Origin: JBOIBN01 sp050739575
GTDB lineage: Bacteria; Pseudomonadota; Gammaproteobacteria; JAKDMP01
Assembly: GCA_050739575.1 (NCBI GenBank)
Contig: JBOIBN010000042.1
Coordinates: 1 to 21,387, forward strand
Length of the DNA stretch: 21,387 bases
Direction of reading: 5' to 3'
A program made the translations under genes and the position numbers. Positions within the stretch are counted from its first letter, which is position 1. Each line of letters opens with the position of its first letter. The notes beneath the pieces were generated by a model. It saw only the letters and a program-made list of their open reading frames with translations, did no database searches and was not told the origin of the DNA. Of the stretch, positions 6,787 through 14,876 are shown piece by piece.

Positions 6787-7617
6787 CTAGTATTTGTATG
6801 GATTTGAGGTTGCGCGAATTCCCGTGAGGTAATCCTTAAGCTTCACAGAAAACACCGCCGTGGCATGATCCAAACCTTGCTTGAATCTGGCGCCATCGTT
6901 TGCAAACCACAGATTCGCCCGTGCTTCTATCGCATCGCTGGTGTCGCTCCCGGCGATGGCTTTGGTAGCACTTGTACCTGGCGTCGGCGCCGTCGCGGCG
7001 AGTTTCGAACCGGCTATCAAGGCGCCTCCACTCAGAAAAAGCACCCTTTTTTGACCTTGAACATATACCTGAATGTCTCCGATCACATAAAGCGCTTTCA
7101 GGCTCGGCAAAAACACAATTTTCGGCATCACGAAAGCAACAGCGTTCAAGCCACTCCTCTTCGTCGCTTGTCTCATTTGATTGTGGTCCAATCCGTGCGA
7201 TCCGTTCGCGAGTATCACTTGGCTGCCACTCGATCTCAACCAGGGCACCGCAGCCCCAACGCTTTTCCCCAGAGTGTAAAAGTCTTCGGAAAGCGCGAGA
7301 TTATTCATCGTCTTAACATAGGGCTGCAGGGCTTTCAACGCTTCTTTGCGTTCTTGTGCCCATGTACTCTCCGCCGCTGCCATCTCATTCATTCCCGCGA
7401 AGATCCCCATGGCAAAAGAGGTAGCAAGGCCCACGTGTGTCATCTGTACCATCTCCCCGGCAGTCAGCACCTCGACTTTTTGTGCCGGCTGTTCGATCAC
7501 CAGCTTGCCGCTGTGAAGGGCATCTATGTCTGACGGCAACATGGCGGGTTGCGTCGTGCAAGCGGCTAGCGTGACCACCGCGCATAGAGTCAGCATAAGG
7601 CCTAAGGATTGCTTCAT
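6787..7617 (-). CDS. Lipoprotein of unknown function
   Basis: A 276-residue protein with a lipoprotein signal: a hydrophobic stretch at 4-18 and the lipobox LAAC with Cys20. The mature part has a mixed helical region (about 50-110, with QERKEALKALQPYV) and a beta-rich region around 155-200 (AFVMPKIVFLPSLKALYVIGDIQVYVQGQKRVLFLSGG). The last 60 residues end in a short tyrosine-rich tail. I do not recognise a family. It is probably lipid-anchored in the envelope. Its GC content is lower than that of its neighbours, so it may be acquired. An extended -10 promoter lies about 30 bases upstream, next to the 3' end of nadC, so it has its own transcription start. Confidence 0.75.
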   Translation of the reverse strand: MKQSLGLMLTLCAVVTLAACTTQPAMLPSDIDALHSGKLVIEQPAQKVEVLTAGEMVQMTHVGLATSFAMGIFAGMNEMAAAESTWAQERKEALKALQPYVKTMNNLALSEDFYTLGKSVGAAVPWLRSSGSQVILANGSHGLDHNQMRQATKRSGLNAVAFVMPKIVFLPSLKALYVIGDIQVYVQGQKRVLFLSGGALIAGSKLAATAPTPGTSATKAIAGSDTSDAIEARANLWFANDGARFKQGLDHATAVFSVKLKDYLTGIRATSNPYKY

Positions 7618-7646
7618 TTGTTGTATCTATTCACATAAACGAATGG

Positions 7647-7655
7647 ATTATAGCA
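7647..7655 (-). promoter_or_regulatory. Extended -10 promoter of the 6787-7617 lipoprotein gene
   Basis: On the minus strand the sequence reads TGCTATAAT, a TGn-extended consensus -10, about 30 bases before the ATG at 7617. A TTGACC lies only 11 bases upstream of it, too close for a normal -35, so recognition would depend on the extended -10. Confidence 0.5.
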
Positions 7656-7665
7656 TCGCATTTGG

Positions 7666-8505
7666 TCAACGCTCGAAGCGCAGCGATAGGTCGAGCGCGC
7701 GCACGTGCTTGGTGAGCGCGCCGACGGAGATGGTATCCACGCCGGTTTCGGCGATCTCGCGCAGGCGCGCGAAGTCCACGTTGCCGGAGGCTTCGAGTTT
7801 CGCACGACCCGCGTTGATCCGCACGGCCTCGCGCAGCCCGGCGAGATCGAAATTATCAAGCAGCACATACCCGGCGCCGGATGCGAGCGCCTCTTCGAGT
7901 TGCGCGAGCGTCTCGACTTCGATTTCGATCGGCACGCCGGCATCCTGCGCGCGCGCAGCGGCGAGCGCGGCGGCGACACCGCCGGCGGCGGCGATATGAT
8001 TTTCCTTGATCAGGATGAAGTCGTAGAGACCCATGCGATGATTGCCGCAACCGCCGACGGCGACCGCATATTTCTGCGCGCTGCGCAAACCCGGGAGCGT
8101 CTTGCGCGTGTCGATGACGGTCGCGCCGGTACCGGCCACCGCGTCGGCATAACGGCGTGCCGTCGTCGCGGTGCCGGAAAGCGTTTGCAGAAAATTGAGC
8201 GCGGTGCGCTCCGCGGTGAGAATGCCGCGGGCGGGACCGGCGAGGGTGCACAGTACAGCGTCGGGCGCGAGATCGTCGCCATCGTGCTTGTACCAGTTCG
8301 CGCGCACGTTCGGTGCGATTTGACGGAATGTCTCTTCGGCCCAAGCGGCGCCGCACAGCACGCCCGGTTCGCGCGCGACGATGCGGGCTTGCGCCGTCTC
8401 ATCCGCCGGGATGAGCGCGGCGGTCACGTCGCCCGCGCCGACATCCTCGGCCAGCGCGCGCGCGACCGTCTCGGCGACATCGGCGGGGAGCCTGGCGTTG
8501 TGCAT
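7666..8505 (-). CDS. nadC: Nicotinate-nucleotide pyrophosphorylase (quinolinate phosphoribosyltransferase)
   Basis: A 279-residue cytosolic enzyme that joins quinolinate and PRPP to give nicotinate mononucleotide, CO2 and pyrophosphate in de novo NAD synthesis. The length is normal for NadC. The signatures are ERTALNFLQTLSGTAT (99-114), DTRKTLPGLR (132-141), GGCGNHRMGLYD (151-162) and KENH (167-170), which carry the basic substrate-binding residues. It ends with VDTISVGALTKHV, the usual phosphate-binding region. No nadA or nadB is near. The gene is divergent from gor with 65 bases between starts. The ribosome binding site is weak, but the N-terminus matches the family. Confidence 0.95.
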   Translation of the reverse strand: MHNARLPADVAETVARALAEDVGAGDVTAALIPADETAQARIVAREPGVLCGAAWAEETFRQIAPNVRANWYKHDGDDLAPDAVLCTLAGPARGILTAERTALNFLQTLSGTATTARRYADAVAGTGATVIDTRKTLPGLRSAQKYAVAVGGCGNHRMGLYDFILIKENHIAAAGGVAAALAAARAQDAGVPIEIEVETLAQLEEALASGAGYVLLDNFDLAGLREAVRINAGRAKLEASGNVDFARLREIAETGVDTISVGALTKHVRALDLSLRFER

Positions 8506-8570
8506 GGACCGACCGTCTGTAAGGACAATGTATTGTAAGCGTTGAAAATGATGGAACCGGAGATTTCGAC

Positions 8571-9917
8571 ATGGCCGAAGACGGGTTCGATTTTGCGGTG
8601 ATCGGCGGCGGCAGCGGCGGCGTCGCCGCGGCCAACCGCACAGCCTCCTACGGCGCGAAGGTCGTGCTCTTCGAACCGGACCGCCTGGGCGGCACCTGCG
8701 TCAACCGCGGCTGCGTGCCAAAAAAACTCTCCTGGCTCGCGGCGCACACGGCGGAGCGGCTGCGCAATGCCGAGGGCTACGGCTTCGAGCCGGTTGAAGC
8801 CCGCCACGACTTCGGCGAGTTGCGCGCGGCGCGCGACCGCTACATCGAATATCTCAACGGGCGCTACGCGGAGGGTCTTGCCAAAAGCGGCGTTAAGCTC
8901 ATGCGCGAACACGCGCGCTTCGAAGACGCACACACGCTCGCCGCCGGCAAACAAAAAATGCGCGCCGAACACATCCTGATCGCAACCGGTGCTCATCCGC
9001 GAGCGCTCACGATACCGGGCGGCGAACTGGCGCTGAACTCCAACGATTTCTTCAAGCTCGACCGGCGCCCCGAACGCGTCGCCCTGATCGGCGCGGGTTA
9101 CATCGCGGCCGAGTTCGGCGGCATTTTCGCCGCGCTCGGCAGTCGCGTCGATATCTATCTCGGCGGACGCCAGATACTCGCGTACTTCGACCCATTCATC
9201 CGCGAGGTGATGACGCAGGCGATGGAAGACGACGGCATCTGCTTGGACCGCGCCGAAGTCACGGCGCTCGAACGCGAAGGGGACGACTTCCGACTCGCGA
9301 CCGGCGACGGAGAATGGCACAACTACGATACGGTGATCGCGGCCACCGGGCGCATGCCGCTCACGGCCGGCCTTGCGCTGGAAGCGGCCGATGTCGCTAC
9401 CGACAAAATCGGCGCGATCATGGTGGACCGCTTCCAGACCACCAGCGTCGGCCACATCTATGCGATCGGCGACGTCACCGGACGTGATCATGCGCTCACG
9501 CCCGTCGCCATCGCCGCCGGACGGCATCTCGCCGACCGGCTCTTCGGCGGCATGCCCAAACGGCATCTCGACTACGAGTACGTGCCGACCGTAGTGTTCA
9601 GCCATCCGCCGGTCGCCAGCGTCGGGCTCGTCGAAGCCGAGGCTCGTGCGCGTCACGGCGATGCGGTGCGGGTTTACACCAGCCGGTTCACCCCGCTTGC
9701 CTCGGCGCTTACGCCGCAGAAACGCGAAGGCGCGATCAAGCTCGTCACCTGCGGTCAGGAAGAACGCGTGATCGGACTGCACGTCATCGGTGACGGCGCC
9801 GACGAACTACTTCAGGGTTTTGCAGTCGCGATCCGCATGGGCGCAACCAAGCGCGACTTCGACGAGACGATCGCCATCCATCCGACCCTGGCCGAAGAAG
9901 TCGTGACGCTAAAATAG
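8571..9917 (+). CDS. gor: Glutathione-disulfide reductase-like flavoenzyme
   Basis: A 448-residue FAD-dependent pyridine nucleotide-disulfide oxidoreductase. The FAD motif is G12-GGSGG near the N-terminus, the redox disulfide is C43-VNRG-C48, the second dinucleotide-binding motif is GAGYIA at 174-179, and the catalytic base dyad is H437-P...E442. The overall pattern (GGTCVNRGCVPKK, HPTLAEE) is that of glutathione reductase, which regenerates GSH in the cytosol. The two arginines that bind the NADPH 2'-phosphate in E. coli Gor (R198, R204) are Gly198 and Ala204 here, so cofactor use may differ. GGAG lies 8 bases before the ATG. The P450 gene begins 7 bases after its stop. Confidence 0.88.
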   Translation: MAEDGFDFAVIGGGSGGVAAANRTASYGAKVVLFEPDRLGGTCVNRGCVPKKLSWLAAHTAERLRNAEGYGFEPVEARHDFGELRAARDRYIEYLNGRYAEGLAKSGVKLMREHARFEDAHTLAAGKQKMRAEHILIATGAHPRALTIPGGELALNSNDFFKLDRRPERVALIGAGYIAAEFGGIFAALGSRVDIYLGGRQILAYFDPFIREVMTQAMEDDGICLDRAEVTALEREGDDFRLATGDGEWHNYDTVIAATGRMPLTAGLALEAADVATDKIGAIMVDRFQTTSVGHIYAIGDVTGRDHALTPVAIAAGRHLADRLFGGMPKRHLDYEYVPTVVFSHPPVASVGLVEAEARARHGDAVRVYTSRFTPLASALTPQKREGAIKLVTCGQEERVIGLHVIGDGADELLQGFAVAIRMGATKRDFDETIAIHPTLAEEVVTLK

Positions 9918-9924
9918 CGGCACA

Positions 9925-11253
9925 ATGAAGGTGCGGCGACCGCCGGGCCCGCGCGGCAATCCGATAATCGGCGTTGCCGGCGCCGTGCGTCGTGACCCAA
10001 CCGGCTTCTTCGAGAAGCTGCGCGAATACCGCCCGCTCGCCGCGGTGCGCATCGGCCCGTTTCGCGTATGCCTGATCAACGACGCCGGACTGATCGGCGA
10101 AATCCTCAAGGACGAACAGAACATCATGGGCAAGGCCTGGGGCCTGCGTCAGCTCGGCGTGATGTTCGGCCGCGGCCTGCCCACCGACGAGGGCGAGCAC
10201 TGGCGGAACGCCCGTCGGCACATCAAGCCGATGTTCCGGCGCGAGCGCCTGCAAGCCTACGCCGAAATCATGCGCAAGGAAACGCTCGCACAGATACACG
10301 AGTGGACGGACGGCGAGACGCGGGACATCCACCCGGATATCTCACGGCTGGCGCTGCGCATCGCCGCCCGCTGCTTCTTCGGCGCCAAGCTCGACGAACG
10401 CTCAATCGCGGCAATCGGCGGCGCGCTCACCGAAGCGATGGATGCCTTCGCTGGCGCGATGGAGCGCGGCATAATGCTGCCGCTCCGCTGGCCGTTGCCG
10501 CGCAACCTGCCGTTGCACCGCGCCGTGCGCCGGCTCCGCGCCGAAGTGGAAACGATTACCACCGCCCGCCGCTACGAATCCGGCGACGACCTGCTCGGCG
10601 AGATGCTAAGCCTCGCAGGGAACCCGGAAAGCAACTTTACCGAGAGCGATGTGCGCGACAACCTCATGGCGTTCCTGATCGCCGGCCACGAAACGACTGC
10701 TCTCGCGATCACGTGGAGCCTCTACTGCCTCGGCAGAAACCCGGAAGCGGAACGCAAACTCCACGCCGAACTCGACGCCGCACTCGCGCCCGGCGAGGCA
10801 CCGGGATACGACGACCTCAACCGTCTCGAATGGACGCGCCAAGTGGTGCAGGAAGCGATGCGGCTGTATCCGCCCAGTTGGGGCATCGGCCGGGAAAACC
10901 GCAAGCCCTTCACGCTCGGCGGCTACCGCATCCGCCGCCACAGCCAGATCATGATGATGCAGTTGTACCTGCACCACGACGCACGCTATTTCGAGCAGCC
11001 GGAGGAATTCCGCCCCGAGCGTTTCGCGAAGGAATTGCCGCCCTGTGCCCGCCAAGCCTACTTCCCGTTCGGCGGTGGCTCACGCGTGTGCATCGGCGCC
11101 GGCTTCGCGATGACCGAGGTGGTGCTCGTCCTTGCAACGTTGGCCCGGCACTGGCGCTTTGTCCCGCCGCCCGGGCCGGAAGTCGAGCTGCAAACGGCGA
11201 TCACGCTCCGTCCGCGTCACGGCATCCCGATGAAACTCGAACGTCGCCCGTGA
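9925..11253 (+). CDS. Cytochrome P450
   Basis: A 442-residue soluble P450 with every core motif: the I-helix oxygen-activation motif A253-GHETT258, the K-helix E310-x2-R313, the PERF region FRPERF near 362-367, and the heme loop FPFGGGSRVCIG with proximal ligand Cys389. It starts with the proline-rich PPGPRGNPIIG hinge but lacks a membrane anchor. It catalyses a monooxygenation; the substrate is unknown, and the overall style resembles the bacterial class that looks like microsomal P450s. It follows gor by 7 bases with no clear ribosome binding site, so translation is probably coupled. No ferredoxin or reductase partner is nearby. Remnants similar to its 3' end lie at 12376-12474 and 13014-13124. 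Confidence 0.95.
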   Translation: MKVRRPPGPRGNPIIGVAGAVRRDPTGFFEKLREYRPLAAVRIGPFRVCLINDAGLIGEILKDEQNIMGKAWGLRQLGVMFGRGLPTDEGEHWRNARRHIKPMFRRERLQAYAEIMRKETLAQIHEWTDGETRDIHPDISRLALRIAARCFFGAKLDERSIAAIGGALTEAMDAFAGAMERGIMLPLRWPLPRNLPLHRAVRRLRAEVETITTARRYESGDDLLGEMLSLAGNPESNFTESDVRDNLMAFLIAGHETTALAITWSLYCLGRNPEAERKLHAELDAALAPGEAPGYDDLNRLEWTRQVVQEAMRLYPPSWGIGRENRKPFTLGGYRIRRHSQIMMMQLYLHHDARYFEQPEEFRPERFAKELPPCARQAYFPFGGGSRVCIGAGFAMTEVVLVLATLARHWRFVPPPGPEVELQTAITLRPRHGIPMKLERRP

Positions 11254-11261
11254 AAACTGCT

Positions 11262-11285
11262 GCCCTCGGCATCTTGGCCGAGGGC
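11262..11285 (+). terminator. Hairpin after the gor-P450 pair
   Basis: A perfect 9-bp stem (GCCCTCGGC / GCCGAGGGC) with a 6-base loop lies 8 bases after the P450 stop. No T-run follows, so it may be a weak terminator or a 3'-end stabiliser. Confidence 0.5.
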
Positions 11286-11393
11286 GGTGCTCGTAATCCT
11301 CATTTACTGCTGCGTAAACTCCGGTTACTGCGCTCCGGCCGCGACCACCCTGCCTTCGCTCGCGACGTTTTCACTAAAAACGACGCTTTTCAT

Positions 11394-11807
11394 TCAGCCT
11401 TGCGCTCCGCTGCCGAATAGCGCACAGCCAACGGGCACGGTTAACGTAGGAGCCAATGTGATCACGATCGAGAACAAGGTCCCAAAAATGAAGCCCCACC
11501 TGGCAAACTCGTTGGTTTCAATCCGCCTGCGTAAAACGAGTTCGGCAATCCATCCGCCCGTATATAACACGTTGGCCGCTATCGCATACGTCACGATGCT
11601 GAACAGGGCGGAAAGCGGCGGATCCGGCAACCCGCAGGCCGACTTCGTGAATACTGCGGTCAGAACGGCCGATGCAGTCGAAATTACGCCTGCCGCTCCG
11701 ACCAAAAGGTTGTAAGGCACCCGTCGTCGTTCCCACCAAAGGATCGTTTCGAAGACGGTGAAGCGACGAGGCTCCCGCGTAAACAAACGGCCAAGCAAGC
11801 TCTTCAT
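11394..11807 (-). CDS. Small membrane protein of unknown function
   Basis: A 137-residue protein with three likely membrane helices, at about residues 32-53, 66-87 and 102-127, after a basic cytosolic N-terminus that contains the motif FETILWWERRRVPYN. I do not recognise a characterised family. I chose the ATG at 11807 because AGGAG lies 10 bases upstream; a GTG at 11843 would add 12 residues without a better ribosome binding site. It is convergent with the P450 gene and sits at the left edge of the accessory region. Confidence 0.65.
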   Translation of the reverse strand: MKSLLGRLFTREPRRFTVFETILWWERRRVPYNLLVGAAGVISTASAVLTAVFTKSACGLPDPPLSALFSIVTYAIAANVLYTGGWIAELVLRRRIETNEFARWGFIFGTLFSIVITLAPTLTVPVGCALFGSGAQG

Positions 11808-11883
11808 GCTGTGGAAGCTCCTGGTTGTCGGTATGAGTTGCACATGGAAAGAATAGCGATGGGTCAGGCTTAGTCTCGTGCTC

Positions 11884-12234
11884 TTACCCTGCCGGAATGG
11901 GAAGCACCTCCATCACTTCCACTCCTTCTCCCGGAAAGATTGTGAAGTGAGGGTGATTCAAGAACAGCTTCGCCGCGGTTTCCTGAGACTCCGCCTGGAC
12001 GATGGTGAAGGCGCCGAGATTGTTGCGAATGTCCGCAATCCCACCGGCGGACACCCGCTTGGTACGACTGAGCGGACCACCCATTTCAACTATGGCCGCC
12101 TCGTTGTCGGTAACCCACTTCTTCCATGCCGCCACGCCTTGAGCTTGCTTCTGTTTGCGCTCGCTCTCGGGGAGCGCTTCCCACCGGACCATCGCGCTGG
12201 GAGCACCGGTAAAAACTGCAAGATACCTCTTCAT
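11884..12234 (-). CDS. YCII/DGPF-type domain protein
   Basis: A 116-residue cytosolic protein that begins MKRYLAVFTG and carries the features of the YCII-related (DGPF) family: an alpha/beta ferredoxin-like fold with a middle GGPLSRTKRVS segment and a final segment FTIVQAESQETAAKLFLNHPHF that includes the conserved histidine-proline pair. Members are small and mostly uncharacterised; some are linked to sigma-ECF loci. AGAGG lies 6 bases before the ATG at 12234. It shares a strand with the membrane protein gene at 11394 (76-base gap), but no functional link is evident. Confidence 0.8.
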   Translation of the reverse strand: MKRYLAVFTGAPSAMVRWEALPESERKQKQAQGVAAWKKWVTDNEAAIVEMGGPLSRTKRVSAGGIADIRNNLGAFTIVQAESQETAAKLFLNHPHFTIFPGEGVEVMEVLPIPAG

Positions 12235-12375
12235 GTGAACCTCTCAGTGTCTTCGTGTGTATCAGTGTACGCCGCAGGATGATCAGCCCGGCAGCACAGT
12301 CCGGTAGGTGCCGAGACTGAACGACAGGCATGGGCATTGAGGCCTGACGACAAACTCAGCTGCACGGCAAATCGG

Positions 12376-12474
12376 CGCGGCCCGCGCGTGTGCATCAGCG
12401 CCGGCTTCGCGATAACCGAAGCGGTCCTGGTTCTCACTACGCTGGCACGCCACTAGAGCTTCGTGCCGAAGCCC
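12376..12474 (+). pseudogene. Cytochrome P450 remnant A (heme-loop region)
   Basis: One frame reads RVCISAGFAITEAVLVLTTLARH, then a TAG stop, then SFVPKP. It aligns without gaps to residues 387-416 of the intact P450 (RVCIGAGFAMTEVV...). By hand, about 71 of 90 bases match 11083-11172. The stop replaces the tryptophan codon (TGG to TAG). Upstream and downstream sequence does not match, so this is a broken piece of a diverged P450 copy. Confidence 0.8.
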
Positions 12475-12480
12475 TCATTC

Positions 12481-12888
12481 TTATTGTGAACTTCCTGATT
12501 CGGCCGCGAGCTTCCAGTTCGTTGGAGGCGGGCATTCCTCAGCAAGATGTACCCAAGTGCTGCTATTCGTTAGTGCATAGCCCGTGGAATAGCACGTGAC
12601 TTTATTCGGTTCAAGAATTATTTCGTGCTCGCCCGTCCAAGTACCGAGCGTATGCTTGCCAGGTTTAAGGGTGAGTCTCCAATACTCGCCCGTGCCAATT
12701 ACACCAAGGAGCGTACCATCGAGCACGATATGGATGGGTGCTGCTGCACCATTAACCCCCGGCGGTCTTGCGACATAGAGCGTGGCAGCATCATTCCCTG
12801 GGTAAGATGGTAATGGAGCGCGAAGACTCGAAGTTGCACATCCAGCCAGAACAATCAGAATTAGAAGACAAATTATATGGAATTTCAT
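12481..12888 (-). CDS. Small lipoprotein, DUF2846-like
   Basis: A 135-residue protein with a lipoprotein signal (hydrophobic 3-14, lipobox LAGC with Cys17). The mature part is beta-rich with a DG turn followed by a PG-H element: IHIVLDGTLLGVIGTGEYWRLTLKPGKHTL. That pattern is shared with DUF2846-type lipoproteins, so I suggest that family with caution. I chose the ATG at 12888 because AGGAGG lies 6 bases upstream and the signal peptide starts there; the longer frame to 13020 adds a non-signal extension that overlaps P450 remnant B. GC is lower than the surroundings. The gene lies exactly between two P450 remnants. Confidence 0.75.
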   Translation of the reverse strand: MKFHIICLLILIVLAGCATSSLRAPLPSYPGNDAATLYVARPPGVNGAAAPIHIVLDGTLLGVIGTGEYWRLTLKPGKHTLGTWTGEHEIILEPNKVTCYSTGYALTNSSTWVHLAEECPPPTNWKLAAESGSSQ

Positions 12889-13013
12889 CGGAGCCCTCCT
12901 AACTGTTATTGCTCGGGGATCAACGGAGTTAGACTTGGTTGGCCTGCCCGCCAATTCTACGCCAGGCGGGGCCGAATAGTCTTTTCCAGATGCCCTATGA
13001 GAGAGGGTGGTCA

Positions 13014-13124
13014 CTGGCACGCCACTGGCGTTTGGTACCGACGCCCGAACCAGAAGTGCTGCTGCAATCGGCGATCACTCTGCGGCCGCGTCACGGCGTC
13101 CCGATGAAACTCGAACGCCGCTAA
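13014..13124 (+). pseudogene. Cytochrome P450 remnant B (C-terminus)
   Basis: One frame reads LARHWRLVPTPEPEVLLQSAI and continues with the C-terminal residues ending MKLERR and a TAA stop. It aligns to residues 406-441 of the intact P450; by hand about 89 of 108 bases match 11140-11247. Similarity continues past the stop (AAAACTGCTG). There is no start or heme loop attached, so it is not functional. Confidence 0.82.
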
Positions 13125-13246
13125 TAAAAACTGCTGCGCTCAGATAATGATTAAAGCTCCAGCATGCGCTTTCAACTGAGTCTGCCCCTATCGATCAAGT
13201 TGAGGGGTGCGCGGCCGACAGATGGGGCGCCTCCTCGAACGTAATG

Positions 13247-14116
13247 TTAAAGATCATTTGGAATTCTATCTGCCACTGCCCAGCCTTCAAGGGAAAGCTC
13301 AAAGACTTCATCTTTGTAACCTCGAGCGACGACGAGATTGAGCGCTAAGAGCTCATTTAGGGCATGTTCCCACTTCGCGCTGTCTCGCCCACCTTGCCCG
13401 CCAAATGACATACCCCCAGCCTGAATAAAGCGCCCTCCGATAACTGCCATCTTCAGGATGGTCCCATGCTCCTCCTTCGAAGCCGCTTTGAGGAGAACCG
13501 CCGCCTCTTTAGACATTCGCGGTCCCGACAACCGAACGTCGCTGATTTGAACCGACTGGTCTTGCGTGCCTACCGCAGCGTCTGGCTTCGGAAATAGACT
13601 TTGAATATACGGATTGTTGTGAAGGCACAGTTGCAACTGACGTCCCACCTTTTCCTTAAACTCAATTGTGTTATCGAACTCCTCGACAAGACCGAGTTGC
13701 TTGCACCGGCCTTTGAACACCTGGAGAGAGCTAAACTGCTCTTGATTGATGCTCTGTGGAGCAACAGGTTTCGACGAGAAGTAGATCATCGCCGGCTTTC
13801 CCACTTTGATGTGCTCCTCGATTTCTTCCACGGTGCCACTCTCTGATTTTCCGGTGGGCGTTCCTAAGCGAGTCCAGAAGACGCCAATTAGCAAGTCGCA
13901 GTCTTTCAGAACACGACTATTGATTAGCTCTTGCGCTCTAGAGCCTAGTTCAGGCGACGAGTGCGTCTCCCAACCGGCGGGCATAAGGACCACCTTGCTC
14001 TTTAACGAATTGATGTAGTTCCATGAATGGACTACCTCCCGGACGATTTCGCGCTCCTCGTATACGTCTCCCGGGGAAGCAATCATCACAGGGATTACTG
14101 CGGCCTCATATGCCAT
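13247..14116 (-). CDS. DUF4062 / TIR-like domain protein
   Basis: A 289-residue soluble protein. Residues 7-120 look like DUF4062, a TIR/nucleoside-deoxyribosyltransferase-like fold: a first strand with IASPGDVYEERE (12-23), a DLLIGVFWTRLGTPTG strand-loop (74-89), and SGTVEEIEEHIKVGKPAMIYF (93-113), where a glutamate at 97-98 sits where this fold usually has its catalytic glutamate. Residues 200-289 look like a winged-helix domain (LLKAASKEEHGTILKM ... ALNELLALNLV). DUF4062 often heads NTPase or NLR-like conflict proteins; here it is stand-alone. AGGAGG lies 6 bases before the ATG. It follows the HEPN gene on the same strand after 118 bases. Lower GC than flanking genes suggests transfer. NAD or nucleotide cleavage is only an inference. 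Confidence 0.75.
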   Translation of the reverse strand: MAYEAAVIPVMIASPGDVYEEREIVREVVHSWNYINSLKSKVVLMPAGWETHSSPELGSRAQELINSRVLKDCDLLIGVFWTRLGTPTGKSESGTVEEIEEHIKVGKPAMIYFSSKPVAPQSINQEQFSSLQVFKGRCKQLGLVEEFDNTIEFKEKVGRQLQLCLHNNPYIQSLFPKPDAAVGTQDQSVQISDVRLSGPRMSKEAAVLLKAASKEEHGTILKMAVIGGRFIQAGGMSFGGQGGRDSAKWEHALNELLALNLVVARGYKDEVFELSLEGWAVADRIPNDL

Positions 14117-14234
14117 GGTGTCCTCCTATGATCTCTAACGCATAGTTAAATTGGCGTTTGGCGACGACTGTCCGTAGTGTCGGCAAAGGGAAGGAGTGGT
14201 CAATCGTCCGGTTTACCGACTTGTCGGGTAGCAT

Positions 14235-14876
14235 TTACTGCTCCGCATCTACTACGGCTTGAATACCTGTGAGAAGCTTTTCAATCCAGTCTAGATCATC
14301 CGCTACGGCCGCTTTGTCGATCGAATTAAAGCTGAGTTTTTGTGGTCGGGACATTCGAGCCATATCACCTTCATGGACGATTTGATTTCTACGATGAACG
14401 AGCGGGTTAAGACGGTTTTTGATGGTCTGAGCAGGCTCTCCAATCTCATCGGACACTTTCGCCCATCCCTTTTCGATTCCTGAAAGCGCGAAGGCCCGTC
14501 CTATTTGCTCAAAGGATTGGAAAGTTTGTGTTAGCAACACAGAATGGACAACGTTCTTTACCTGCACCCACGGTCTGCTTCTTCGCCCTTCTCTTTGAGC
14601 GTCAATCGACGCGTCTGCCAGAGCAGCAAAGTCTTCAAACGATATTTGCAACGTGCGCAAAGCCTTGGGCAACGCCTTTTTCCATCGCACATCGGATAAG
14701 CGCCGATAGATTATTCCATGCATGTAGGAATCTATTGCTGTTACACCCATAACTAGTGCCATCCGACGTAAGTCATCCCGAGCTCTTGACCCAGTTCCTT
14801 GCGTTCTGGCTACGTTGAGCAGGCGACGTGCGCGCCGAAGACAGCTGTTAGCGGCTTGATGTGGAAAGAAGGGCAT
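14235..14876 (-). CDS. HEPN-domain protein (RiboL-PSP-HEPN-like)
   Basis: A 213-residue, all-helical protein. A first helix bundle carries MALVMGVTAIDSYMHGII (39-56), which resembles the N-terminal helix of RiboL-PSP-type HEPN domains. Near the end is HRRNQIVHEGD with R163-x4-H168, the catalytic motif of HEPN ribonucleases, usually toxins that act on RNA. There is no signal peptide or membrane segment. GGAGG lies 8 bases before the ATG at 14876. It is the upstream gene of a two-gene cassette with the DUF4062 gene, both with near-consensus ribosome binding sites and lower GC than the neighbours. No antitoxin-like gene (MNT, ParD or similar) is present, so the partner may serve as sensor or control. 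Confidence 0.75.
   Translation of the reverse strand: MPFFPHQAANSCLRRARRLLNVARTQGTGSRARDDLRRMALVMGVTAIDSYMHGIIYRRLSDVRWKKALPKALRTLQISFEDFAALADASIDAQREGRRSRPWVQVKNVVHSVLLTQTFQSFEQIGRAFALSGIEKGWAKVSDEIGEPAQTIKNRLNPLVHRRNQIVHEGDMARMSRPQKLSFNSIDKAAVADDLDWIEKLLTGIQAVVDAEQ

Noticed and set aside
8424..9782. A 452-codon open frame antisense to gor
   Set aside because: It lies opposite a clearly identified flavoenzyme; its product is charged, repetitive and without a family. High GC makes such shadows common.
10068..11420. A 450-codon frame within the P450 gene on the same strand
   Set aside because: It is a shifted-frame shadow of the P450, very rich in Arg, Pro and Ala, without motifs.
12889..13020. 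A longer start for the small lipoprotein at 12481
   Set aside because: The extension would put 44 residues before a clear signal peptide and overlaps the P450 remnant; the internal ATG has a perfect AGGAGG site.
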